Shown here piece after piece: positions 15,958 through 25,100 of a stretch of 36,348 bases of DNA. The stretch comes from a virus. The stretch is taken from the IMG/VR virus record IMGVR_UViG_3300030109_004745, positions 9,007 through 45,354 of that record; one strand, given 5' to 3'. The notes below the pieces were generated by a model, which was not told where the DNA came from, ran no database searches, and saw only the letters and a program-made list of their open reading frames with translations. Made by a program: the position numbers and the translations under genes. Numbering within the stretch: the first letter of the stretch is position 1; the number at the start of each line of letters is the position of its first letter.

Positions 15958-17335
15958 GAAGCGGTATATTGAAGGTATAACGGGCGTAGAGTCCCTCGGT
16001 GATAGTATAGAGAAGATAGCTCCGGCCGTTGCAGCAGCAGGAAAATTAGCAGTAGGGGCAGCCGCAGGAGCAGCTGTTGATTATGGAAAAGACCAGTTGG
16101 TTCAGGCTGCAAAAGAAAGACTATCTGGAAAAGAAAAAGAAGTGGCTACTGCTACTCAAGAGCTTGCTTCTGCTGAGGAACAAGCCAAAAACAACGCGAC
16201 CGTAGAAGCTAACAGGCAGAAAACAGAAGCCGGACAGGGAGTTGGGCTCCGAGGAATGGATAACCCAGAAAGTGATACGCCGGATGGGGACCAAGAAGGC
16301 ACTGAGGTAAATGCGCCAGACAAGACAGGGCTAAATCAAGACCCAAATGAAATCAAGCTGTCAATCGATAGGAATTGGTTCGTCAACAATTTTGGTATGA
16401 CTGGTTCTGAGATGGCCTCTTTACTGATTCTCAAAAACGAATTATCTACATTGGATGCGTTATATCCCTTATTGATACAGGAAAAACAAGCAATATTGTC
16501 TTCCTTCCCCGGTGTTTCCCCTAGTTTAGTAAAAAGTCTCCCATTGACAGATGTGGATTATGACAACCTAAACAGATATTCAGATAGGCTTGGAATCCCA
16601 TTTAGGAGGTTTGTTAAAATGTGGTCAGGTGCAAATGACCCCTCTTCACAATTAAAATCCTATCAAAAGTGGAGAGAAGTTATTGACGCCGATCTTAGAC
16701 TTTCTATGCGCGAGAGAAGCATACTCAAGCAGTGTGCAGACCTCTTATTGACTAGGGGAGCGTTAAACGCGCAGACTCTGAAGTTCAATGGCGTCTCTGC
16801 AAGTCCAGCTGAAATTTCGTCCTTGATAAAGTCGCACGGCTTCCTTTTCGACATAATTTCTGTGGGTGAAGTTAGTAAGTCTGTGGGTAGAGGTCTTTTC
16901 TATGATGTCAAAAGAAGAGATGTCATACTCAAAGACGCTGGTAGATTCATAGCAGGACTCATCGAAAACCATGCAACGGTCAAGTACGATAGTCGTTATA
17001 ACCCCAGATTAGAGCTTAGCTTCTCAGCCCCAACCGCACCTTGGTACGCTACAGCTTTGAACCAAGAGCTTGGGGTCGATGCTGTGACTGCTGCGAGCCA
17101 CGGCCTCTGCATACAGGGAGAAGAAGGAATAAGAAAGGCGTTTGACCTGTCCTATTCACATATAGAGAATCCAAAGACAAACATATCATTGTTAAAGAGA
17201 GCTATAGACGGAGATGATGACGCTATGGTGATTATAACTCATGATTCCCTCAAAAAGAAAGACCAAGTAGCTTTTCTCAAATCAAAAAATATTGGTGTTG
17301 AAGCGTTTGATAAGATCAAGGAGGGCGTGTTCTAA
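15950..17335 (+). CDS. Hypothetical protein between terminase and portal
   Basis: A 461-residue protein. The ATG at 15950 is preferred because it follows GGGGTGGG and makes an eight-base overlap with the terminase stop; an in-frame ATG at 15914 is possible. Residues 15-60 are Ala/Gly-rich with a helix that could touch membranes (AAAGKLAVGAAAGAAV), residues 60-130 are a charged coiled coil and linker, and residues 150-461 are globular. The globular part has a winged-helix-like stretch near 250-330 and a C-terminal alpha/beta segment that faintly recalls LAGLIDADG folds; neither is secure. Terminase-portal intergenic genes are usually packaging or portal-associated. Function unknown. Confidence 0.75.
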   Translation: MLEKRYIEGITGVESLGDSIEKIAPAVAAAGKLAVGAAAGAAVDYGKDQLVQAAKERLSGKEKEVATATQELASAEEQAKNNATVEANRQKTEAGQGVGLRGMDNPESDTPDGDQEGTEVNAPDKTGLNQDPNEIKLSIDRNWFVNNFGMTGSEMASLLILKNELSTLDALYPLLIQEKQAILSSFPGVSPSLVKSLPLTDVDYDNLNRYSDRLGIPFRRFVKMWSGANDPSSQLKSYQKWREVIDADLRLSMRERSILKQCADLLLTRGALNAQTLKFNGVSASPAEISSLIKSHGFLFDIISVGEVSKSVGRGLFYDVKRRDVILKDAGRFIAGLIENHATVKYDSRYNPRLELSFSAPTAPWYATALNQELGVDAVTAASHGLCIQGEEGIRKAFDLSYSHIENPKTNISLLKRAIDGDDDAMVIITHDSLKKKDQVAFLKSKNIGVEAFDKIKEGVF

Positions 17336-18825
17336 TGTCACTAGATAAGCAGAGGATGGACCGTTTGTTCTCAGCGGTCGGCATGGATATGGAAAGACAC
17401 TCCACTCCTACTCCTACGATGCCGTTATTTACATCTGGTGTCCAAGAACCTGCTCTTTTACAGGGGATTACAATTCCAGCTCTATATGCTGCTGCATATG
17501 AATGCATGGTGCTTCGCTCTATACTAAACCATCTCACCGTTGAAACCTTTAGAAAAGGATGGGGCTGGAAACCGAACTTCGTCGTGAAGGGTGTTAGTTC
17601 GGATAGAGAATATAATCAGGAATATGAAACGGACCCCGAAGATGGAGGCGAGGTTCGTAAAGCTGACCGATCCCAATTAGAATATGCAGATGCCGTATTC
17701 AGCTCAAAAAACACCATGGGCCAGTCATTCATTGATGTTTTGAAAGAAATAGAGATGGATTTGAATATAGTCGATGATGCATATATCATAGTTACAAAGG
17801 AATACTTCGTTGATCCAAAATCAAACAAACCGGCTTTCTACAGAGTCAAAGAAATTACAAGGGCAGACCCCATATTCATGAGAATAGTTTCTGACAAGAG
17901 AGGAGTCCGTGGTGGTTCACAATACACCAGCCTAGTTGACCGTTCATTTAGAACATCTGATTCTGAAGCCAAATGTCCTACTACTGGTATGCCAGTGGTA
18001 CCAATTCATTACATGAACTTAGCTGGTGTCGGTTCAGGACAGGTATATACAGAAGGAGAAGTAATACACGTCAGTAAGTGGTCTCCCTCCAAATTGTACG
18101 GTCGAAGCCCCGTAGCTACTATGTGGAGACAGGTAAATACACTCATTGCCATGGACAATTATGTCTATTCTGCATATCAGAAAAAGAGAATGCCGAGAGG
18201 AGTGATGGTGATAAAATCGTCCAACATGGAGACAGTAGAGCGTACTGCACGTAACATTCAGGAGCATCTTGAAAGAGACCCGAATTACATACCAACTATA
18301 GGTGTAGAGACCGAATCAGGGCGTGGCGGTCTTGAGTATGTGAGAATGATGGACACATTGGAGGAGTTACAATATATCCCCATAAAGGACGATATAAGAC
18401 AGCGCATTTCTGCATTCTATGGTGTTTCAAACGTATTCATGAATGACGTATCAGGAGGGGGTTTGAATAACGAAGGCATGCAGATCGTAGTTAGCAATCG
18501 TTCAGTATCTTATGCCCAGTCAGTATATGACAGACTTATTTTCCCCGCATTGATGGAAGCGTTTGGAATAGACGAGTGGAAGATATCCTTGACGCCTCAT
18601 GAAGAGGAGGATGAAGTCATGCAGATGCGAAGAGATGAGATGGCTATCCGTAACATGATGCAGATGAAGCAAGCAGGATACAAGGCCAAGCTCAGAGATG
18701 ACATAGATGATGCTTACCTCAAGTTTGACTTCGCAGAGCCATCTCCAGAGGAGATGCAAGCCGAAGCCGCAGCAGCTCAAGAACAGGCCGGAGGCGGCCC
18801 CCCGCAAGGAGGTGCGCCACAGTGA
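17335..18825 (+). CDS. Portal protein
   Basis: A 496-residue protein in the usual position after terminase, starting in a TAATG overlap. It has the typical portal features: an N-terminal helical region (AAAYECMVLRSILNHL), a central alpha/beta body with VIHVSKWSPSKLYGRSPV (the common 'h-x-x-x-G-x-S-P' stem entry), a long helix with a K-K-R-M-P-R-G turn, FYGVSNVFMND with a glycine loop (crown/stem region), and a Glu/Ala/Gln/Gly-rich disordered C-terminus. Twelve copies form the DNA channel at one capsid vertex and dock the terminase motor. Assignment is by architecture and context, as no catalytic residues exist in this family. Confidence 0.9.
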   Translation: MSLDKQRMDRLFSAVGMDMERHSTPTPTMPLFTSGVQEPALLQGITIPALYAAAYECMVLRSILNHLTVETFRKGWGWKPNFVVKGVSSDREYNQEYETDPEDGGEVRKADRSQLEYADAVFSSKNTMGQSFIDVLKEIEMDLNIVDDAYIIVTKEYFVDPKSNKPAFYRVKEITRADPIFMRIVSDKRGVRGGSQYTSLVDRSFRTSDSEAKCPTTGMPVVPIHYMNLAGVGSGQVYTEGEVIHVSKWSPSKLYGRSPVATMWRQVNTLIAMDNYVYSAYQKKRMPRGVMVIKSSNMETVERTARNIQEHLERDPNYIPTIGVETESGRGGLEYVRMMDTLEELQYIPIKDDIRQRISAFYGVSNVFMNDVSGGGLNNEGMQIVVSNRSVSYAQSVYDRLIFPALMEAFGIDEWKISLTPHEEEDEVMQMRRDEMAIRNMMQMKQAGYKAKLRDDIDDAYLKFDFAEPSPEEMQAEAAAAQEQAGGGPPQGGAPQ

Positions 18826-19019
18826 TATTTGAGAAGGCATGGGAGTTAGTCAAAGGAGATAATGCCCCAACCAATCCGAGCCTATGGTCACAGGCTAAGT
18901 CAAAGGCCCGTGCTAAATTCGATGTATATCCCTCAGCTTATGCTAACGCTTGGGCCTCTAAGTGGTACAAGTCCAAAGGCGGTGGCTGGAAGAAGAAGTC
19001 AAAGAAGGGGAAAAAATGA
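18822..19019 (+). CDS. Small basic protein with FxxAW tag and YPSAYAN motif
   Basis: A 65-residue protein beginning (GTG start) MIFEKAWELVKGDN, a clean tag copy. The rest contains KFDVYPSAYANAWASKWYK followed by GGGW and a polylysine tail. The core [KR]-F-x-V-Y-P-S-A-Y-A-N, with a K-x-x-x-G-G-x-W end, is a motif I recognise from small phage and algal-virus proteins with no assigned function. The GTGA overlap with the portal stop implies translational coupling. It is strongly positively charged and may bind DNA. The following gene carries another motif that often accompanies this one. Confidence 0.8.
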   Translation: MIFEKAWELVKGDNAPTNPSLWSQAKSKARAKFDVYPSAYANAWASKWYKSKGGGWKKKSKKGKK

Positions 19020-19606
19020 ATGACCAACTCTTCAGACAATGGCCCGAAGACGAGCTCAGAAAAGACCTCCGAGACTGGTTCAAAGAAAAGTGGGTGGATG
19101 TCTCACGCAAGGACAAGGATGGCAAGCACCCGCCGTGCGGCAGGGACGATGCTGACAAGTCGAGCAGGGGCTATCCGAAATGTCGTCCGTCGAAGAAAGT
19201 TAGCTCTAAGACTCCGAAAACGTCAGGATCGATGAGTGCCAAGGATAAGAAAGCCGCCACAAAGAGAAAGAGAAGCAAAAAGCAGGGAGTAGGAGGAAAA
19301 CCGACAATGGTCAAATCTGTCTGTGAATGCGATACCTGTCAATCTCTGGTCAAAGCCGTTCTACTCAAGGCTGGCCCAAGTCTATCTGTAGGTAGAGGCG
19401 AGAAGCAATCTGTCAAAGCCGGCGGTGGCTTAACTGCCAAAGGCAGAGCGAAATACAACAGAGCTACTGGATCAAAGCTCAAAGCTCCAGTCACAAGTAA
19501 GAATCCAAAGGGTAAGGACAAAGCGAGAAAGAAGTCGTTCTGTGCTCGTAGTAGAAGCTGGAAAGGGCCACGAGGCAAAGCAGCTAGAAGGAGGTGGAAT
19601 TGCTAA
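19016..19606 (+). CDS. Basic protein, WVDVSRK-type N-terminus and DUF6321-like C-terminus
   Basis: A 196-residue, very basic protein. The ATG at 19016 overlaps the previous stop (ATGA) and follows GAAGGGG; an in-frame ATG at 18962 would read through the previous gene and is rejected. Residues 15-60 contain EKWVDVSRKDKDGKHPPCG and GYPKCRPSKK, a short Cys-containing module seen in phage small proteins. Residues 105-120 carry CECDTC. The C-terminal 80 residues (GGLTAKGRAKYNRATGSKL ... KSFCARSRSWKG) match my memory of the DUF6321 family of phage proteins of unknown function; this name needs a profile check. Likely DNA-associated by charge (inference). Confidence 0.8.
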   Translation: MNDQLFRQWPEDELRKDLRDWFKEKWVDVSRKDKDGKHPPCGRDDADKSSRGYPKCRPSKKVSSKTPKTSGSMSAKDKKAATKRKRSKKQGVGGKPTMVKSVCECDTCQSLVKAVLLKAGPSLSVGRGEKQSVKAGGGLTAKGRAKYNRATGSKLKAPVTSKNPKGKDKARKKSFCARSRSWKGPRGKAARRRWNC

Positions 19607-19806
19607 TGGCAAAGAAAGATGCTCCTAACTATCGCAAAGCGACTACTAGCAAGAAGTGCGGTAACTGTAAAGCATGGGACTCTTCAAAGACTAAAGACCC
19701 AAAAACAGGTTATTGTGAATGGTACGATTTCAATTGCCGAGCAGATCATGTGTGTGATGCTTGGGCTCCTAACAACTTTGAGAAAGCATGGAGGGCTATT
19801 ACATGA
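19606..19806 (+). CDS. Small Cys-rich protein with C-terminal FxxAW motif
   Basis: A 66-residue protein starting at the ATG in TAATG (19604-19608), with AAGGAGGTGG about nine bases upstream, one of the strongest ribosome-binding sites here; the in-frame ATG at 19594 is too far upstream of that signal. KKCGNCKAW is followed by GYCEWYDFNC and HVCDAW, giving a C-x-x-C, C, C, C arrangement typical of small zinc or iron-sulfur phage proteins. It ends NNFEKAWRAIT: F58-E-K-A-W62 is the recurring tag placed at the extreme C-terminus instead of the N-terminus. It overlaps the next gene by ATGA. Confidence 0.8.
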   Translation: MAKKDAPNYRKATTSKKCGNCKAWDSSKTKDPKTGYCEWYDFNCRADHVCDAWAPNNFEKAWRAIT

Positions 19807-19829
19807 TATTTGAGAAGGCTTGGGAGGTT
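19777..19829 (+). repeat. Direct repeat of the tag-coding DNA across a gene junction
   Basis: TTTGAGAAAGCATGGAGGGC begins at 19777 (3' end of one gene) and TTTGAGAAGGCTTGGGAGGT begins at 19809 (5' end of the next), 32 bases apart and differing at only a few positions. Nearly the same DNA opens the gene at 18822. The repeat encodes the F-E-K-A-W tag in both genes, in the reading frame proper to each, on either side of the ATGA overlap at 19803-19806. Confidence 0.8.
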
Positions 19830-20096
19830 GCCAAGCGTAGCGTCAGAGACCCAATACACGGTAGTGTCCCTGATAAGACTGCAATGATAGGTGTAAAAGG
19901 CACAGATATCAAACCCCTCAGAAGACAGGGGCATACTCAGAAGAACAAGGTGTTCAAGAGAAAGACAGGCGACCCAACAGCTGGTTCAAAGGGGAATAAA
20001 GACACTGATGCTACGCCGGCCGAGAAGCGAGTCAAGGCAAAGCTCAGAAGACTCAATTTAGTAGGTGAGAGAGGCGACCCTAAGCAGAAGTCTTGA
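19803..20096 (+). CDS. Small basic protein with N-terminal FxxAW tag
   Basis: A 97-residue basic protein beginning MIFEKAWEVAKRSV, almost the same first ten residues as the 65-residue protein encoded at 18822. The rest is Lys/Gly/Thr-rich and probably disordered (KVFKRKTGDPTAGSKGNKD), with a basic helix near the C-terminus (EKRVKAKLRRLNL). No cysteines or known domain. ATG 19803 is used because it overlaps the upstream stop and puts the tag first; the in-frame ATG at 19788 lies in the neighbour's coding sequence. Function unknown; nucleic-acid binding is plausible from charge. Confidence 0.8.
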   Translation: MIFEKAWEVAKRSVRDPIHGSVPDKTAMIGVKGTDIKPLRRQGHTQKNKVFKRKTGDPTAGSKGNKDTDATPAEKRVKAKLRRLNLVGERGDPKQKS

Positions 20097-20129
20097 ATAC
20101 GATTGTTATATGTGGAGATACTGATAGGC

Positions 20130-20474
20130 ATGAGCGACTCACTTTTTGACCTCAAGAAAATGGACCCTATGGCACGTAGGGCAACAGCGGCATTAGAAGC
20201 ATTAACGAAAGCAATTGAGACGGAGGATCGTCTTGCTGTAGAGAAGCATCTTGACGCTGCAAACAACGCAATGGCACTTCTAAGAGAAGATTTGAACTTG
20301 TATGATTCATTGAACAAAGCAATGCCAAAAAATGATATGGCAATTCAGAAAGGTGTCAGTTTTAATCCGTCTAACACAGACAAGACATTCTCTGGCGGAG
20401 AAGAAGCCTCAGCTCTCGGTGTGGTAAGAGCAGGTAGAACCGACAAGCTCTATCGACCACACACAGTGTATTGA
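20130..20474 (+). CDS. Hypothetical helical protein
   Basis: A 114-residue protein from the ATG at 20130; an in-frame TTG at 20103 is less likely. Residues 10-65 form two or three amphipathic helices (RRATAALEALTKAIETEDRL; AANNAMALLREDLNLY) compatible with a small helical bundle, followed by a polar C-terminus. GTGGAGAT lies a little far upstream. A TTATATG at 20106-20112 is AT-rich but too close to the ATG for a leaderless promoter. No family recognised. Confidence 0.75.
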   Translation: MSDSLFDLKKMDPMARRATAALEALTKAIETEDRLAVEKHLDAANNAMALLREDLNLYDSLNKAMPKNDMAIQKGVSFNPSNTDKTFSGGEEASALGVVRAGRTDKLYRPHTVY

Positions 20475-20483
20475 GGAATAAAT

Positions 20484-21002
20484 ATGGCAGGATTCTCTTC
20501 TAATCGTGGCAGTATAGCCGACCGAATGAGGTCTCTTGAGATAAGAGATACAATGCTAATGAAGCAAGACCCGGCAGGAGCTATGGCTGCATCTGACCCA
20601 ATGACAGGGGCTGGAGCTGCATTATCGAACATTCCAACCGGACAGACACCAGCACAACCACCACAGACTAATACCAAGGCTTTCTTAGATACATTAGCAG
20701 GTCAATTGGGAGAAATGGGGGCTCATTTAGGATCATGGCCAGCCACAATAGCTATTCTTCAACAAAATGGCATGTCTACAGATAGTCTGGCTACAGTAAC
20801 TAACGCAATTCAAGAGCTTCAAGCAAGAATGATACAGACTCAAAGAGCCGTGTCCTTGCTAATGGAAGACCCAGATGTAAGAACTCTAATGAATTATGAC
20901 GCTCCAGTGGGAACACCTAACATGACTAATGCCATGCCTCCAGTAATGGGCATGGGTACTGGTATGGGGTCATTAGATTCTATGATGGGGGGTGGAATGT
21001 AA
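20484..21002 (+). CDS. Hypothetical Met/Gly/Ala-rich protein
   Basis: A 172-residue protein with GAGGAATAA just upstream of the ATG. Helical segments at about 60-85 and 95-125 (ATVTNAIQELQARMIQTQRA) are flanked by Ala/Pro/Thr-rich linkers, and the C-terminus is Gly/Met-rich (GMGTGMGSLDSMMGGGM), similar in style to the protein at 6180. No recognised domain. TAATG overlap with the next gene. Confidence 0.8.
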   Translation: MAGFSSNRGSIADRMRSLEIRDTMLMKQDPAGAMAASDPMTGAGAALSNIPTGQTPAQPPQTNTKAFLDTLAGQLGEMGAHLGSWPATIAILQQNGMSTDSLATVTNAIQELQARMIQTQRAVSLLMEDPDVRTLMNYDAPVGTPNMTNAMPPVMGMGTGMGSLDSMMGGGM

Positions 21003-21337
21003 TGTCCGACGATAAAAACGCAGAGTTAGAAGTGTTGAAACAAGTAGTTTCAGAACTACGAACCTTGAACGAGCGCATAGCTAGTGTTGAGGGTGAAAAC
21101 TTTGAATTACGCAAAGCTGTCTCCGATCCAGAAACTATGATGAGAAAAGCGGGATGGTTGAAGATAGTCACGCCCCATGCAGACGAAACATTCGATCCAT
21201 TGAACAGAGCCGTTGTAGACGGTGCTGCTTCATTTAACGGACCATTTACGGGCTCAGGAGAGGTTTTTCAAAAGTCCAAGTCCAGATATGATGAGCTACA
21301 AGATTGGATTGATGCAGAGGAGGCTTCAAGAACATGA
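21002..21337 (+). CDS. Small coiled-coil protein
   Basis: A 111-residue acidic protein. Residues 5-42 form a regular heptad-type coiled coil (LEVLKQVVSELRTLNERIAS), followed by a less regular segment with WLKIVTPHADETFDP and a helical acidic C-terminus. The start in a TAATG overlap and the ATGA overlap with the following gene show tight coupling. Oligomeric adaptor or minor virion protein are possible; function unknown. Confidence 0.8.
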   Translation: MSDDKNAELEVLKQVVSELRTLNERIASVEGENFELRKAVSDPETMMRKAGWLKIVTPHADETFDPLNRAVVDGAASFNGPFTGSGEVFQKSKSRYDELQDWIDAEEASRT

Positions 21338-22179
21338 GTTTGAGATACGTTGACCCAATGAAAGAAACACCAGAAGGAAAGCTGTTAGGCATAGTCAAGC
21401 AGCTCGAAGACGTAGTTAAGGCGAAATATGGTATGGGCTGTAAAATGGAGAAAGGCATGTGTAAGGATGAAACTTGCTGCCCTCAAGATACTAGGAAAGC
21501 CGATGACAGTGACAAAGGCTACAAATCAAATAGAGGAGAAAAGCCACCAAAGAAACTTCCGTCTCCCAAAGGCAGAGACAAGGACTTTGCAGCTTTGGCA
21601 GAACCCCGTGATAAAATTACATTTGCAGATAAGATCGCCGGAGCTACAAAAGGCGATAAAAAGATTAAGAAAGCTGACATGAGTGAAAAGAACAAATACT
21701 GCCAAAAACACTTTGGCTGCGATTACTCTGAGTGTTCAGAAAAACAAAAGGCGCAGTGTAACAGAGAATGTGGCAAAGTCGAGAAGGAGGACGCAACCAC
21801 TGCATTCCTAAGAGAAAGAGGTATCTTCGTCAAGTATGAGCAGGAGAAAACTGTAGAGAACGGAGTTCCTCAATTACTAGAACAGCCAGCAGGGACTAGA
21901 GCTACAGTATATTCTACTAATCACAGGATACCAGCTATGAACGACGGCCCAAGCAAATCAATCATAAGTGAGGTAGCAAAGATGCCGTCTGTAGCTCAGA
22001 CTGGTTACGACACAAACGCATCATCTCTTCACATGCACCTAAATTATGCTGGTGGAGTGACAGATAACTTGGACAGTGCCGAAGACGCTCTTGCATCACT
22101 AAGGAAGGCACATCCCGACAAGATTGGGATTATTGAAGAAATTGCGAGCCTTACGGAACAAGTCTATGCTCGCCTATGA
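21334..22179 (+). CDS. Cys-rich hypothetical protein
   Basis: A 281-residue protein with two cysteine clusters: CKMEKGMCKDETCC near residues 36-49 and YCQKHFGCDYSECSEK followed by QCNRECGK at about 122-147. A Lys/Pro/Gly-rich linker separates them, and the C-terminal 130 residues are a cysteine-free mixed region with a helical end (IIEEIASLTEQVYARL). The clusters suggest metal binding or disulfides. The ATGA overlap with 21002-21337 links it to that coiled-coil gene. No known family. Confidence 0.8.
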   Translation: MSLRYVDPMKETPEGKLLGIVKQLEDVVKAKYGMGCKMEKGMCKDETCCPQDTRKADDSDKGYKSNRGEKPPKKLPSPKGRDKDFAALAEPRDKITFADKIAGATKGDKKIKKADMSEKNKYCQKHFGCDYSECSEKQKAQCNRECGKVEKEDATTAFLRERGIFVKYEQEKTVENGVPQLLEQPAGTRATVYSTNHRIPAMNDGPSKSIISEVAKMPSVAQTGYDTNASSLHMHLNYAGGVTDNLDSAEDALASLRKAHPDKIGIIEEIASLTEQVYARL

Positions 22180-22188
22180 GGTGGGTAG

Positions 22189-25100
22189 ATGTCAAAAGAA
22201 ATAGTTAGACAGAGGACTGATGTACTACTCTCTTCTCTAACTGGTCAAGATTCTGAGCTTGAGTCATATCTGCTTAAGCTCGAAGAAACCGAAGCTACGA
22301 GTCTTGACATGGCTACTGTAGCTGTAGCTGTTGACCCTCCTCCATACTCAATGAGAGATTTGGACAGACCCATGGCACCCTCTAAAATGGTCATGCCAAC
22401 AGATATGCAAGCATTTCTAGCAGGTCATACCAAAATCTCTACTAGCTATTCAGGAGATTGGCCAGAAGCTGAAATTGACAATAAGTTTGGAAAGCATCAA
22501 CCATTTGATTTTGAGTCGAACAGTTGCCCACTCTTACACGGCGGTGCTCATGGAGAACCAGAATATGTTGACATAGTTTTGAGATTTATCGGAGAGCCTA
22601 TGCAGACTCATCGGCAAATGGAGAGAAAGATAAGATCAGAACTAACAGCGGTCTTTGAAAATTATGGAGACCCCAACCTAAGCATGTTCGACCTTTATTC
22701 TACAGATAGGAGCAGATACCCTCAGCTTACCGATGAAGGATATATGCAAGAAAAAAGAGAGGAGCTATCCGGTGATTACGGACTGTTGTCCTATCTTTTT
22801 GGTCTCGAATATCAAACAGGGGAGCAAAGAGAAGTAATAATGGGACTTCTTTCTGAGTTGTCAGCTTCACCCGATCCTACTTCACCCGAAGCTAGAACCT
22901 TGAAAAACAAGCTACAAGAAAAAGGCGGAATTACCTTTGATAGATTACTTAGGAATTGGAGGGATAGAGCTACTCCTCTCAAATCTTGGTGGTCCCGACC
23001 TGCTGACAAATCAGGACCTACTCAACCAGACATGACCAATTCTCCCGACCGTTACCACAATTCCCCATGGCTAGAAGGAGGAGAGAAAAATCACAACTAT
23101 CATTGGTGGGAGCCATTCCAATATTGGGGCGGTGTCGGAAGGGACCTAAATTCATTCAAGCAAGTTCTAATGCAATCTTATTCTAAAGTATTTACAGGTT
23201 CTTGGCTTAGTAGTCTATTATTAGATGCTCTTCCAATCATAGGAAAGCACATGATCGCAGGGTCACATTACCCTGCGGCTGTTAATTCTCCTAACGGTCA
23301 GCAGTATGCTTCTACCTTAGCATCTGATTCGGAAATGAACTTAGACTTTGAAAGAAAGAGAGCCAATTGGAGTGGCGGTTCTGCTCATCATCATCATCTG
23401 CATCCTTCTGAGATAGAGGGACAGGGGTCCGTCATGATGATACCTCACACGGCTTACACTATGAGTCCGTTTGGTAGAGCTATGATGAATGTAGGAGAAC
23501 ACGGAGCAGCTCTAGCTCCCTTTATCGGTGAGGAGCATCCAAACTCAAACCCCACCTTCCATGACCTTCACAATCAACTTTCTACCTTTGGAAGTAACAC
23601 TATGTCCTTTGAGGCAAGAAGACTCGCTAACGATGTCATGGCACAATTCGGCATTGAGGTTCTTAGAAGTAAATCGGACGAAGGTAGCAAGCAATATATT
23701 GATGTTGAAAGCAACACAATAGCAAGAGGCAATATCCAACAACTCTTAGCGGCTGCTAATTACCGTTTAATGAGAAAGGGAGATACAGCGCAGTTCACAG
23801 AAATGCCTCTTCCAGATACTACTACAATGAAACTCATATCTAGCAAAGGCTACTTTGAACCTCTTTCGCCATCTGCTAAAGCAATCATACCTCCTGTGTT
23901 CAACTCAGGCAACACAGATGCGTGGGGTCATTTAATGCCCGCAACACTCACATGGAAGTACAACCCAGAAATAGATGACATAGAATTTAATGTTACAGAA
24001 CAGCCATTTAACATAATGCAAAGAACGGCACATGAAGAACATATCAGAGCTGTAGACCCTGCATTTAACCTCAAAGCAATAAGAACGAAACAGAAAGACA
24101 TCAATTTACTTGAAAGAGGCGAAAGGGGCTTTCCTTCTCTTCTAACTGATCTACATAAGGCAGATGATGATTACAAACTTACAGGAGTATTTGGAAAGGT
24201 CTTGATCGAACCGGCACATATAGTGAAAGATTTGGATGACTTAGAAACTATGAAGGGTTTCAGTGGGGGTTGGGTTGTCCAGAAAAAACCAGAAGGAGAC
24301 CGCAAACTAATCAAGAAGGAGGGTAAAAGGTTAGAACCTAGTCTACCTAAAGAAATTAGCAAGGACCTCAAATCAATAAAGGGAGATTTTACAGTAGACG
24401 CATATCTCAATGATGGTAAGCTGAGTGTAATTGACCTATTGGTACACAAAGGAACCGATTTGTCCTTTGAACCATTAGAAGATAGAATAAATGTTTTGAA
24501 GACACTGTATCATTCTACTGACAATGTTCATTTCCCGGCACCTTCTAATTGTGTCTTTTCAGATCATGATGGCTTAGTCAAAGCCATTGCATCCTTCGAC
24601 AAAGGCGAGTTCCTTGTCAGAGATTCATCATCTACGTTCATCAAGGACAAAGAGCTACATCCAAAATGGATTCTATTTGCTAATGATGAAATATCAAAAT
24701 CAAAGATATATCCTCCATTGCCTGAGATATCGGTCATGGGCTCTCAAATATATCTTGAATACCCCGAAATTGTTTCCATAGTGAAGGTAGATTTGGGGGT
24801 AGATAAGAATGGCACATATATTCAAGGATATGAGGGGCTATCATATTTGGTAAAACAAGCAAGGTCGCAAGAAGACCTTTGGATACCTCCAGTGGCATTT
24901 TTGTTGAAGGAAGGCGGAGGCGGTGCAGCAGGTGGTGGTGCCGCGGGTGCAACCACGGGGGCTGTTATGTCAACTTCAGAAGGAACATATAGTCCAGTTC
25001 ATTCTATTACTAGAAAGAAGAAGAAGAGGAAGATCAAGGAAATAGCTAAAGCTCCAGCGGTTAATGACGAAGAGACCGACGACATAGAGAATATGATGAG

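Noticed and set aside
16950-17335. LAGLIDADG homing-endonuclease domain at the end of the terminase-portal intergenic protein
   Set aside because: Only a vague alpha/beta resemblance; the defining acidic dodecapeptide is not visible.
20106-20112. TTATATG as a promoter for the 20130 gene
   Set aside because: Too close to the ATG for a leaderless promoter and the upstream genes run straight into this gene, so co-transcription is simpler.
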